In this document: positions 39,894 through 48,082 of the stretch, piece by piece
Position numbering within the stretch: position 1 is the stretch's first letter
Layout of the letters: each line of letters starts with the position of its first letter
DNA from: Demequina litoralis
GTDB lineage: Bacteria > Actinomycetota > Actinomycetes > Actinomycetales > Demequinaceae
NCBI RefSeq assembly: GCF_030418455.1
Contig: NZ_JAUHPW010000003.1
Coordinates: 1-64,000, forward strand
Reading direction: 5' to 3'
Length of the DNA stretch: 64,000 bases
The notes under the pieces: generated by a model
Seen by the model: only the letters and a program-made list of their open reading frames with translations
Database searches by the model: none
Told to the model about the DNA's origin: nothing
Translations under genes and position numbers: made by a program

Positions 39894-41312
39894 TCAGAGC
39901 AGGAAGTCGTCGACCAGCTTCTCCGCGAGGCCCACGTAGGTGCCCGGGGTGAGCGCGGCCAGCCGCGCCGAGGTCTCGGCTGGCAGCTCGAGGCCGCCCA
40001 CGAAGGCCTGGATGGCGGCGGAGTCGATCTGCTGGCCCCGCGTGAGCTCCTTGAGGCGCTCGTACGGGTTCTCCATGCCCTCGACGCCCGCGACGGCGGC
40101 GGCGCGCATCGCCGACTGGATCGGCTCGGCGAGCACCTCCCACGAGGCGTCGAGGTCCGCGGCCAGCGCGGCCTCGTTCACGGTGAGCGCCTTGAGTCCG
40201 CGGCGCACGTTGTCGATCGCGAGCAGCGAGTGGCCGAACGCGGTGCCGATGTTGCGCTGCGAGCTCGAGTCGGTGAGGTCGCGCTGCAGCCGCGATGTCA
40301 CGAGCGTCGCGCCGAGCGTGTCGAACAGCGCCGCCGAGATCTCGAGGTTGGCCTCGGCGTTCTCGAAGCGGATGGGGTTGATCTTGTGCGGCATCGCGGA
40401 GGACCCGATCGCGCCCTTGACGGCGGCCTGCGCGAAGTAGCCGAGCGACACGTACGTCCACACGTCGGTCGCAAGGTTGTGCAGGATCCGCCCGAACCGG
40501 GCGACGTCGGCGTACAGCTCGGCCTGCCAGTCGTGGCTCTCGATCTGCGTGGTGAGCGGGTTCCACGTGAGCCCGAGGCCCTCGACGAACGTCCGCGACA
40601 CCTCGATCCAGTCGGTCGCCGGCACCGCGGCCGTGTGCGCGCCGAACGTGCCGGTCGCGCCGTTGATCTTGCCCAGGTACTCCTGACCCTCGACGCGGCG
40701 CAGCTGGCGACCCAGGCGGTGCGCGAGCACGGCGAACTCCTTGCCGAGCGTCGTCGGGGTGGCGGTCTGGCCGTGCGTGCGCGACAGCATCGGCGTGGCC
40801 TTGGCCTTGCGCGCGAGATCCGCGACGTCGTCGACCAGCGCGCTCGCGGCGGGCAGCCACACGTCCTGGACTGCGCCCTTGACCATGAGCGCGTACGAGA
40901 GGTTGTTGATGTCCTCCGACGTGCACGCGAAGTGGACCAGCTCGCTCAGCGGCTCGAGGCTCGTGCCCTTGATGCGGGCCTTGATCACGTACTCGATCGC
41001 CTTGACGTCGTGGACGGTGACCCGCTCGAAGTCGGCGTGCTCGGCGATGCCGTCCGCGTCGAAGCCCGCGGGGATGCCGCGCAGCAGCGCGACCTCGTCC
41101 GCGGTGAGCGCGCGGGCGCCCGGCACCGCGCGCGTCTCGCACAGGTGGATGAACCACTCGACCTCGACGTGGAGGCGCATGCGGTTGAGCGCGGGCTCGG
41201 ACAGGTGGTCCACGAGCGGGGCGACGGCGCCGCGGTAGCGGCCGTCGAGCGGGCCGAGGGCGATCGTGGGCTCGAGGGAGGCGAGGGAGGTCCAGTCGGT
41301 CACGCGGGACAT
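39894..41312 (-). CDS. purB: Adenylosuccinate lyase
   Basis: 472 residues from ATG 41312 (MSRVTDWTSL); an upstream GTG (41324) or the GTG at 41303 are alternatives. Fumarase/aspartase superfamily. Blocks include LGPLDGRYRGAVAPL near the start, TSEDINNLSYALM, SRTHGQTATPTTLGKE with the catalytic His, and the signature SSAMPHKINP at about 304-313. It cleaves SAICAR and adenylosuccinate in purine synthesis. The longer E. coli-like form (over 450 residues, GPLDGRY start) is seen. Single gene; convergent with nothing close, divergent from the helical protein/hydrolase pair. Confidence 0.96.
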   Translation of the reverse strand: MSRVTDWTSLASLEPTIALGPLDGRYRGAVAPLVDHLSEPALNRMRLHVEVEWFIHLCETRAVPGARALTADEVALLRGIPAGFDADGIAEHADFERVTVHDVKAIEYVIKARIKGTSLEPLSELVHFACTSEDINNLSYALMVKGAVQDVWLPAASALVDDVADLARKAKATPMLSRTHGQTATPTTLGKEFAVLAHRLGRQLRRVEGQEYLGKINGATGTFGAHTAAVPATDWIEVSRTFVEGLGLTWNPLTTQIESHDWQAELYADVARFGRILHNLATDVWTYVSLGYFAQAAVKGAIGSSAMPHKINPIRFENAEANLEISAALFDTLGATLVTSRLQRDLTDSSSQRNIGTAFGHSLLAIDNVRRGLKALTVNEAALAADLDASWEVLAEPIQSAMRAAAVAGVEGMENPYERLKELTRGQQIDSAAIQAFVGGLELPAETSARLAALTPGTYVGLAEKLVDDFLL

Positions 41313-41416
41313 TCTCCCACGCACGGCGCGTGCGGGCCGCGGTCCCCGGGCGGCGGGACGATGCGCGCCCTCCCCAGGACGGGGACGCGGGCCCCGGCGG
41401 GTGGCGCCCGCGCGCC

Positions 41417-41422
41417 TACGGT
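41417..41422 (+). promoter_or_regulatory. -10 element of a probable leaderless promoter
   Basis: TACGGT is followed by exactly 6 nt and ATG 41429. Confidence 0.5.
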
Positions 41423-41428
41423 CGCCGC

Positions 41429-41638
41429 ATGGACGACGTCACGGGGCTCGTGGAGCGCGCGCGGTTCGCGGTCGACGTCGCCCACGCGCGGCTCGTCGCG
41501 GCGCGGCGCGTGCGCTGGGAGGGGGTCCACGGCCGCGCCTATGCGGAGCGTCTCGACGAGGCGGCCGCGCGGGTGGGCGCGCTCGGCGGGATGCTCGCGA
41601 CCGCGGCGCCGCCCGCGCCGCCCTGGCCGGACCCGTGA
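41429..41638 (+). CDS. Small helical protein, WXG100-like in size and context
   Basis: 69 residues, almost all helical with a central RWEGVHGRAYAERL segment that resembles the turn-and-second-helix of WXG100/ESX proteins (W-x-G at the turn). It is shorter than usual WXG100 proteins (about 95-100) and lacks a clear YxxxD/E export motif. Its stop overlaps the start of the hydrolase gene (GTGA), so the two are translated together and may form a complex. TACGGT 6 nt upstream supports the start. Type VII export is a guess. Confidence 0.6.
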   Translation: MDDVTGLVERARFAVDVAHARLVAARRVRWEGVHGRAYAERLDEAAARVGALGGMLATAAPPAPPWPDP

Positions 41639-42927
41639 CGGAGCCGATCTGGTCCGCCGGCGGGGTCGGCGGGGTGCGCGCGGTGCTCGACGACCTCGAG
41701 ACGGCGGCGGGCGCGCTCGGGGAGGCGGCGGGGGAGCTCGACGACGCCGCGCGGGCGCTCGCGGTGGCGGCGCAGGTGGCGACGTGGACGCCGGCGCGGG
41801 CACCCGCCGCGGCGGGGCTGGGGGAGGCGGCCGCCGCATCGTCCGCCGAGGCCGCCCGGCTGCGGGACCTCGCCCACACGCTCCGCGCGACGGCGCTCGC
41901 GTACCTGGAGGCGGAGGACGGGGCGCGGCGGGCGGTGAGCCTGGCGGGGCGGTTGGGGGAGGCGGCGGCGGACTGGTTCGGCTCGGTGGCGTGGCTCCAC
42001 CGGACCGCCGCGGTGGCGACGGGCGGCGCCGGCGCCGCGCGCATGCTCGGGGTCCCGGGGCTGCCCCCGACCACCGGGATGGTGGGGCGCGACGAGGCCT
42101 CGGGCCTGCTCGCGCTCGCGGGCGAGGATTACGCGCGCATCGTCGCCGGGCTCGCGCTCGCGGTCCGTCGGGCGGAGGCGGGGGAGCCCGCGTACCGCGC
42201 CGTCGAGGCCGCGCCCGTGCTGGCCGACGAGGCGCCGGGCGGGCTCGAGGACCTCGTCGGCCGGCTCGCGTGGGTGCATGTGCAGGGAGGCGGGACGCTC
42301 GCGATCGAGACGGTCCGGGACCACGCCGGGGTGCGCCACCTCGTCTACGTGCCCGGCACCGAGGACTGGGGGGTGACGTCGGGCAACCCCGCGGACCTCG
42401 AGGCGGACCTCGTCTCCGTGCTCGGCGCGACGTCCGACGCGGCCCGCGCCGTGGTCGACGCCGTGGCCGCGCACGGGATCGGCCCCGACGAGCCGATCCT
42501 GCTCGCCGGCCACAGCCAGGGCGGGATGGTCGCCATGATCGCGGCGGCCGCGCTCGCGGACCGCTTCCGGGTGGAGCGGGTGGTGACGGCAGGTGCGCCG
42601 ACCGGCCGGATCCGGCTCCCGCCCACGGTCGCGGCGCTGCACCTCGAGAACACGCGGGACCTGGTGCCGGGACTCGACGGAAGGGCGAACCCGGAGACGG
42701 CGCGACGGGTGACCGTGTCGCACGACCGCCGGCGCTCGCATCGTGCCGACGCGCCCGACGGCTCGCGCACCGTCGCGGAGGCGCACGGCTTCGCGGGCTA
42801 CGCCGCGACGGCGCGGCTGGTCGACGAGGGCGTGTCCGACTCGACGCGGGCCTGGCTCGCGGACGCGCGGCCGCTGCTGACGGAGGCGCCCTCGACCGTC
42901 ACGGCCTACCGGCCGGTGACGGGATGA
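41635..42927 (+). CDS. Alpha/beta hydrolase with N-terminal helical (WXG-like) region
   Basis: 430 residues. The first ~170 are Ala-rich helices (VRAVLDDLETAAGALGEAAG, AAASSAEAARLRDLAHTL) reminiscent of ESX/LXG-type N-terminal regions. The rest is a PGAP1/lipase-like hydrolase with HLVYVPGTEDWG as the oxyanion strand and nucleophile Ser294 in LLAGHSQGGMVAM. Likely Asp lies in LENTRDLVPGL and likely His in AEAHGFAGY. No signal peptide. The helical N-terminus and coupled small helical partner suggest a type VII-like effector or a surface lipase, but export machinery is not seen here. GTG 41635 start. Confidence 0.75.
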   Translation: MTEPIWSAGGVGGVRAVLDDLETAAGALGEAAGELDDAARALAVAAQVATWTPARAPAAAGLGEAAAASSAEAARLRDLAHTLRATALAYLEAEDGARRAVSLAGRLGEAAADWFGSVAWLHRTAAVATGGAGAARMLGVPGLPPTTGMVGRDEASGLLALAGEDYARIVAGLALAVRRAEAGEPAYRAVEAAPVLADEAPGGLEDLVGRLAWVHVQGGGTLAIETVRDHAGVRHLVYVPGTEDWGVTSGNPADLEADLVSVLGATSDAARAVVDAVAAHGIGPDEPILLAGHSQGGMVAMIAAAALADRFRVERVVTAGAPTGRIRLPPTVAALHLENTRDLVPGLDGRANPETARRVTVSHDRRRSHRADAPDGSRTVAEAHGFAGYAATARLVDEGVSDSTRAWLADARPLLTEAPSTVTAYRPVTG

Positions 42928-42930
42928 GGG

Positions 42931-43320
42931 TCAGCGCTTGGAGGCGCCGGGGACCACCGCGGTGAGGATCGCGGTGATGAGGCTGATGAGCAGCGCCGCG
43001 AGGAGGGTCTCCCAGAACGCGCCGATGGTGAGCTCGGCCCACGGCACCAGCGTGGTGAGCCACGCCGTCAGCCACAGCATGAACCACGCCGTCACCAGGG
43101 CGAACAGGCCGAGCGTGAGGATCTTGATGGGCAGCGACAGCACGTCGACGATGGGCTTGATGAGCAGGTTGGCCGCCGCCATCACCGCGCCGACGAGCAG
43201 GAAGACGCCGATGCGGGCCCAGGTCCCGCCGTCGCCTCCCTCGACCGCGATATCCAGGGGGAGCAGGGTGACGAGCCACACCGCGACAGCCGTGATCGCG
43301 GACACGAGGACGAAGCGCAT
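42931..43320 (-). CDS. Phage holin family (4-TM superfamily IV) membrane protein
   Basis: 129 residues from ATG 43320 (ATG 43329 would add three). Four membrane helices, with ANLLIKPIVDVLSLPIKILT as the conserved loop between helices 2 and 3, characteristic of the PF04020 'mycobacterial 4TMS phage holin' family. These are ordinary chromosomal proteins in most bacteria and are not evidence of a prophage. Function unknown. It converges on the hydrolase gene (3 bp apart) and is divergent from hisC. Confidence 0.85.
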   Translation of the reverse strand: MRFVLVSAITAVAVWLVTLLPLDIAVEGGDGGTWARIGVFLLVGAVMAAANLLIKPIVDVLSLPIKILTLGLFALVTAWFMLWLTAWLTTLVPWAELTIGAFWETLLAALLISLITAILTAVVPGASKR

Positions 43321-43368
43321 GGCCGCCATTGTTCCACGGGCCCGAGCGGGGGTGACATCCTGGTTCCC

Positions 43369-44466
43369 ATGCCCGACGCGCACTCCACCGACCTCCCCCA
43401 GCCGCGGCCCGCCGTCGCCGCGCTGCCCGCGTACGTACCCGGCGCCCGCGGCGCCGCGGACGCCCCGCCGCCCGTCAAGCTCTCGTCCAACGAGAGCCCG
43501 CACGGCCCGCTGCCGTCCGTGGTGGGCGTGCTCGAGGACGCCGCCACCGGCATCCATCGGTACCCCGACATGGGCGCCACCGGGCTCACCGAGCGCATCG
43601 CCCGGGAGGTCGGCCGCGACGCCTCCGAGGTGGTCGTCGGCGGCGGCTCGGTCGCGGTGCTCGCGCACATCCTGCAGGCCTACACGGGCCCGGGCGACGA
43701 GGTGATGTTCGCGTGGCGCAGCTTCGAGGCGTACCCGATCCTCGCGCGCATCGCGGGCGCCGAGCCCGTCATGGTGCCGCTCACCGCCGAGGCGCGCCAC
43801 GACCTGCCCGCGATGATCGCCGGCATCACCGACCGCACGCGCGTGGTGATGCTGTGCTCGCCCAACAACCCCACCGGCCCGATCCTCACGCAGTCCGAGG
43901 TCGACTCCTTCATGGCGGCCGTCCCGTCGCGCGTGCTCGTCGTGCTCGACGAGGCCTACCTCGAGTACGTGCGGGACCCCGAGGTCGCCGACGGTCCCGC
44001 CTCGCTCGACCGGTACCCCAACCTGCTGCTCCTGCGCACCTTCTCGAAGGCCTACGGGCTCGCGGGGCTGCGCGTGGGCTACGCCGTCGGTCCCGCCGCG
44101 CTGCTCGCGCCGGTGCGCGCATGCGTCACCCCGTTCTCCGTCTCCGGCCCCGCGCAGGCCGCCGCGATCGCGTCGCTCGACGCCCGCGACGAGCTGCTCG
44201 AGCGGGCCGCCGGCATCGTCGCCGAGCGCGACCGCGTGCTCGCGGCGCTGCGCGCCGAGGGCTGGTCCGTCCCCGAGTCGCAGGGCAACTTCGTGTGGCT
44301 CGGCGTGGGCGAGGCGACCGCGGACCTGGTCGCGCACCTCGCCGCGGAGCAGCCCGCGATCCTCGTGCGCCCGTTCATGGGCGAGGGGGTGCGCGTCACC
44401 ATCGGCACCGCCGAGGAGAACGACGCGCTGCTCGCGCGCCTCGCGACCTGGGACGGCCCGCGCTGA
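43369..44466 (+). CDS. Histidinol-phosphate / aromatic amino acid aminotransferase
   Basis: 365 residues, fold-type I PLP enzyme of the HisC family. VKLSSNESPHGPLPSV at the N-terminus, VMLCSPNNPTGPI, DEAYLEYV with the PLP-binding Asp, and Schiff-base Lys227 in RTFSKAYGLAGLRVGY. It transfers amino groups between glutamate and histidinol phosphate or aromatic keto acids. The stand-alone position, away from his genes, fits the actinobacterial HisC2/Pat (phenylalanine aminotransferase) branch. The stop overlaps the CTG that may start the next gene. Confidence 0.88.
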   Translation: MPDAHSTDLPQPRPAVAALPAYVPGARGAADAPPPVKLSSNESPHGPLPSVVGVLEDAATGIHRYPDMGATGLTERIAREVGRDASEVVVGGGSVAVLAHILQAYTGPGDEVMFAWRSFEAYPILARIAGAEPVMVPLTAEARHDLPAMIAGITDRTRVVMLCSPNNPTGPILTQSEVDSFMAAVPSRVLVVLDEAYLEYVRDPEVADGPASLDRYPNLLLLRTFSKAYGLAGLRVGYAVGPAALLAPVRACVTPFSVSGPAQAAAIASLDARDELLERAAGIVAERDRVLAALRAEGWSVPESQGNFVWLGVGEATADLVAHLAAEQPAILVRPFMGEGVRVTIGTAEENDALLARLATWDGPR

Positions 44467-45503
44467 ACGGGAACGCGAAGAGGGACGCGCCGCTGCGCGC
44501 GTCCTTCGTCATGCCCGTCCTCAACGAGGAGCACTACATCGCGGCGGCCGTCGCGAGCGTGCTCGCACAGGACGGCCTCGACGAGCGGGAGATCCTCCTC
44601 GTGCTGGGCGCGTCGACCGACCGCACCGACGAGGTGGTCGCCGGCCTCGCCGCGCTCCACGCCGAGATTCGGGTGCTCCACAACCCCCAGAACGCCATCA
44701 GCCAGTCGATGAACATCGGCATCGCGGAGGCGCGCTTCCCCGTGGTGATCCGCGTCGACGCGCACTCGGTGCTGCCCGACGGCTACGCCGCCACCGCGGT
44801 ACGTTCGCTGCGCGCGGCCGGGGCCGTCAACCTGGGCGGACGGATGCACGCCGAGGGCCGCACCCCCTACGAGCAGGCCGTCGCGTGGGGCTACAACTCG
44901 CCGGGCGGGCTCGGCGGTGCCGTCTATCACACCGGCGGCGAGGCGGGTCCCGCGGAGTCCGCCTACCTGGGCGTGTTCGACCGCGCCGCCGTGCTGGCGA
45001 TCGGCGGCTTCGACGAGACGCTGTCGCGGGGCGAGGACTGGGACCTCAACCGTCGCCTCATGGCGCGCGGCGGCCTGGTGTGGTTCGAGCCCGCGCTCGA
45101 CGTCGTGTACCGGCCCCGGTCCTCGGTGAAGGCGCTCGCCAAGCAGTTCCACGCGTCGGGACGCTGGCGCGGCGAGATCATCCGGCGGCTCGGCGGACGC
45201 GTGCCCCTGCGGTACTTCGTGCCGCCCGCCCTGTTGGCGGCGCTCGTCGCGGGCGCCGCGATGGTCGTCGCAGGCGCCGTGGCGGGAGGCGCCGTCGGCA
45301 TCGTCCTCGCGGCGCTCGGCGCCCTCCCGTACGTGGTCTACCCGGCCTGGGTGGCGATCACCGCGCTGCGCGCGGACGTCCCGACGGCGGTACGGGTGCG
45401 CCTGCTCGGCGTGCTCCCGACCATGCACCTGTCTTGGGGCGTCGGTTGCGCGGCGGGTATCCTCATGCCGAGCAGGGGGCACAACGCCTTCGCAGGACGT
45501 TGA
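44463..45503 (+). CDS. Family 2 glycosyltransferase, ExoA-like, apparent CTG start
   Basis: Up to 346 residues. The GT2 core starts RASFVMPVLNEEHYIAAAV. No ATG, GTG or TTG precedes this first strand in frame; ATG 44511 would delete half of it. CTG 44463, overlapping the hisC stop as CTGA, or CTG 44493 is therefore the likely start. The metal/nucleotide motif is RVDAHS, the acceptor-side motif GEDWDLNRRL, and two or three membrane helices follow (about 255-320). ExoA-type enzymes extend polysaccharide repeat units on a lipid carrier. It opens the polysaccharide locus. Confidence 0.82.
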   Translation: MNGNAKRDAPLRASFVMPVLNEEHYIAAAVASVLAQDGLDEREILLVLGASTDRTDEVVAGLAALHAEIRVLHNPQNAISQSMNIGIAEARFPVVIRVDAHSVLPDGYAATAVRSLRAAGAVNLGGRMHAEGRTPYEQAVAWGYNSPGGLGGAVYHTGGEAGPAESAYLGVFDRAAVLAIGGFDETLSRGEDWDLNRRLMARGGLVWFEPALDVVYRPRSSVKALAKQFHASGRWRGEIIRRLGGRVPLRYFVPPALLAALVAGAAMVVAGAVAGGAVGIVLAALGALPYVVYPAWVAITALRADVPTAVRVRLLGVLPTMHLSWGVGCAAGILMPSRGHNAFAGR

Positions 45504-45525
45504 GGCTTTCACCCCGAGGAGACGT

Positions 45526-46389
45526 GTGACCGAGATCGACTACGCCGCACTCGCGCGTGAGGCGGGACTGCAGCGCGTAGGTGCCAGGCCGCCGCTGCAC
45601 GCGTACCTGCGTGAGATGTGGGAGCGCCGCCACTTCGCGACGCGGCTCGCCAAGTACCGCATCGAGGCGCAGCTGTCGCAGAACCGGCTCGGCCTCGGCT
45701 GGGTGGTCCTCAGCCCGCTGCTCCAGGCCGCCGTCTACGGGTTCGTGTTCGGGCTCATCATGGACCGCGGCTCGCGCGCCGGCCTGAACTTCATCCCGTT
45801 CCTCGTGACCGGGTTCTTCGTGTTCCAGTTCTTCGCGCAGAGCTTCAGCCAGGGCGCGCGCTCCATCACGGGCAACGCCTCGCTGGTGCGCAGCCTCGGC
45901 TTCCCGCGCATGCTTCTGCCCGTCTCGGCGGTGATCCGCAACCTGTACGAGCTCGTCCCCATGATGGTGGTGCTCGCGTTCATCCTGGTGGGCTACGGCG
46001 AGTACCCGTCGTGGTCGTGGCTGCTGGTCCCGGCCGTGCTGTTCTTCATGATGCTGTTCAACGCCGGCATCGCGCTCATCGCCGCACGCCTCACCGTCCA
46101 TCTGCGGGACTTCACGCAGATCGTGCCGATCATCACGCGCCTCATCCTCTACATGACCGGGATCTTCTACTCGCTCGAGCTGGTGCTCGCGGACAACCCG
46201 CCGTGGATGCTGACGGTCGCGCAGCTCAACCCGGTGCACGACTACATCCAGATGGTGCGCGCGATGGTGCTCGACGGTCAGGAGTTCAACACCCTCATCC
46301 TGGTGACCGGGATCGTGGGCGGGATCGGGGTCTTCATCGGGGGCATCGTGTTCTTCTGGAGTGCCGAGGAGCGTTACGGGCGTGACTGA
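45526..46389 (+). CDS. Polysaccharide ABC exporter permease (Wzm/TagG/KpsM family)
   Basis: 287 residues, GTG 45526 after CCGAGGAG. Six membrane helices with family segments RLGLGWVVLSPLLQAAVYGF, SLVRSLGFPRMLLPVSAVI and LNPVHDYIQMVRAMVLDG. It is the channel of an ABC-2 polysaccharide exporter that moves finished, lipid-linked glycan across the membrane. The ATPase gene follows with an 8-bp overlap. An exporter next to sialic-acid-type genes indicates an ABC-dependent (not Wzx/Wzy) capsule or wall polymer. Confidence 0.93.
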   Translation: MTEIDYAALAREAGLQRVGARPPLHAYLREMWERRHFATRLAKYRIEAQLSQNRLGLGWVVLSPLLQAAVYGFVFGLIMDRGSRAGLNFIPFLVTGFFVFQFFAQSFSQGARSITGNASLVRSLGFPRMLLPVSAVIRNLYELVPMMVVLAFILVGYGEYPSWSWLLVPAVLFFMMLFNAGIALIAARLTVHLRDFTQIVPIITRLILYMTGIFYSLELVLADNPPWMLTVAQLNPVHDYIQMVRAMVLDGQEFNTLILVTGIVGGIGVFIGGIVFFWSAEERYGRD

Positions 46390-47116
46390 CCAGCAGACGC
46401 CGACCGTGGTGGTCGACAACCTCCACGTCGACTACAAGATCTTCGCCTCGGGCAAGGCCGCCAAGGACCGCCGCTCGCTGCTCAGCAGGCAGCGCGGCGT
46501 GCGCGTGGTGCACGCGCTCAAGGGCGTGTCCTTCACCGCCTACGAGGGCGAGTCGATCGGGGTCATCGGCCACAACGGGTCCGGCAAGTCGACCCTCATG
46601 CGTGCCGTCGCCGGTCTCCAGCAGCCCGTCAAGGGTGCCGTGTACGCCTCGTCGCGGCCCTCGCTGCTCGGCGTGAACGCCGCCCTCCTCAGCGACCTCA
46701 CCGGCGAGAAGAACGTCATCCTCGGCGGCCTCGCGCTCGGCATGACGCCCGAGGAGGTCGAGGAGCGCTACGACAGCATCGTCGAGTTCTCCGGCATCCG
46801 CGAGTTCATGGACCTGCCGATGCAGGCCTACTCGTCCGGCATGGCCGCGCGCCTGCGCTTCTCCATCGCCATCTCGCGCAACCACCAGATCCTGCTGGTC
46901 GACGAGGCCCTCGCGGTCGGCGACAAGGAGTTCCGCGAGAAGAGCGAGCAGCGGATCCGCGACCTGCGCGAGCAGGCCGGCACGGTGTTCCTCGTGAGCC
47001 ACTCGATGCGCTCGATCAAGGAGACCTGCACGCGGGTCATCTGGATCGATCACGGCACGCTGAAGATGGATGGCGACCCGGAAGACGTCATCCGCGAGTA
47101 CAAGAAGTCGACTTGA
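46382..47116 (+). CDS. Polysaccharide ABC exporter ATPase (Wzt/TagH/KpsT family)
   Basis: 244 residues from GTG 46382 (VTDQQTPTVVVDN). Walker A GHNGSGKSTLMRA, Wzt-type SRPSLLGVNAALLSDLTGEKN region, signature YSSGMAARLRFSIA, Walker B ILLVDEALAVGD, and switch VSHSMRSI. It lacks the C-terminal carbohydrate-binding domain of long Wzt proteins, so it resembles KpsT/TagH short forms. It drives export of the glycan made by the surrounding genes. The stop overlaps the TTG start of the sialyltransferase-like gene. Confidence 0.94.
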   Translation: MTDQQTPTVVVDNLHVDYKIFASGKAAKDRRSLLSRQRGVRVVHALKGVSFTAYEGESIGVIGHNGSGKSTLMRAVAGLQQPVKGAVYASSRPSLLGVNAALLSDLTGEKNVILGGLALGMTPEEVEERYDSIVEFSGIREFMDLPMQAYSSGMAARLRFSIAISRNHQILLVDEALAVGDKEFREKSEQRIRDLREQAGTVFLVSHSMRSIKETCTRVIWIDHGTLKMDGDPEDVIREYKKST

Positions 47117-48081
47117 CCCCGTCCGTTCGGCGCGTGGGCTGGGTGGAGTCCCCGCTCCAGCTCATCAACGCCCTCGAGGCGGCGGCGAGCACGGACGAGG
47201 ACACGCTCATCCTGCTGCGCCGCGGCGTGGCGCAGCTGGCGGACACCGCCGCGTGGCTCGAGCCGCACCTGCCCGCGCACGTGCGGTTCGACGATGCCGC
47301 GGCCGCCACGGACCCGCGGTTCGCGGGGGCGACCCACCGGCTCGTCGGCGACGCGTTCTCGGGCCAGGTGCGCGCGGTGCTCGCCTCGCGCGCGGTCGGC
47401 GATCTCGTGGTGGTCGACGACGGCTCCGCCGCGCTCCACCTCGCGGCGGTGCTCGCGGGAACCCAGGGCTTCTCCCGCATGGGCCAGCGCGAGCCCCTGC
47501 ACCAGCGCGCGCTCGGACGCGTCAGCGGCCGTCGCCTCCGCGACGCCGCCCGCGCGGGACGCGTCACGCTGATGACCGCGTACGCCGACCACCCGGCCAT
47601 GCCCGCCGTCCCCGGCGCCCGCATGGTCCCCAACCGGTACTCCTGGCTGAGGACGCTCGCCGTGGCGGCGCCCGCGACGCTGCCGCCCACCGTGGTGCTG
47701 GGCTCGGCGCTCGCGGTCGACGGCTACATCGACGACGACGCCTACGGCCGCTGGGTGCTGGCGCACGGCGCCGGAGCCGCGTACCTCCCTCACCGCCGCG
47801 AGACGCCCGCGTGGCTCGACGTCGTCCGCGCCGCCGGCCTCGACGTCGTCGACTCCGGCCTGCCCGCGGAGATCGTCCTGGGCGCCGATGCCGGCGTGCG
47901 GACCGTCACCTCGCTGCCGTCGAGCACGGGTGCCACGCTTGCACGGGTGCTGCGCGACCACGCGACGCTCACCGTGACGCCGATCCCCGATGCATGGTGG
48001 ACCGGGCGCGCCGACGGGCCGCTGCGCTCCACGCTCGCCGCCCTCACCATCACCGACCCCGCACCCACCGAGGAGGCCTGA
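47113..48081 (+). CDS. GT52-like sialyltransferase
   Basis: 322 residues from TTG 47113, overlapping the ATPase stop (TTGA). The N-terminal VGWVESPLQLINALEAA is the hallmark opening of GT52/Lst-type and polysialyltransferase folds. AYLPHRRETPAWL supplies the basic His-Arg segment, LPAEIVLG the acidic one, and SSTGATLARVL the Ser/Thr loop that binds the CMP phosphate in GT-B sialyltransferases. It should transfer a CMP-activated nonulosonic acid made with NeuA and NeuB from this locus. Linkage and acceptor are unknown. Confidence 0.78.
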   Translation: MTPSVRRVGWVESPLQLINALEAAASTDEDTLILLRRGVAQLADTAAWLEPHLPAHVRFDDAAAATDPRFAGATHRLVGDAFSGQVRAVLASRAVGDLVVVDDGSAALHLAAVLAGTQGFSRMGQREPLHQRALGRVSGRRLRDAARAGRVTLMTAYADHPAMPAVPGARMVPNRYSWLRTLAVAAPATLPPTVVLGSALAVDGYIDDDAYGRWVLAHGAGAAYLPHRRETPAWLDVVRAAGLDVVDSGLPAEIVLGADAGVRTVTSLPSSTGATLARVLRDHATLTVTPIPDAWWTGRADGPLRSTLAALTITDPAPTEEA

Positions 48082-48082
48082 C

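Noticed and set aside
42931..43320. Phage holin annotation as a sign of a prophage
   Set aside because: The PF04020 family is a general chromosomal membrane protein family; no phage structural or lysis genes adjoin it.
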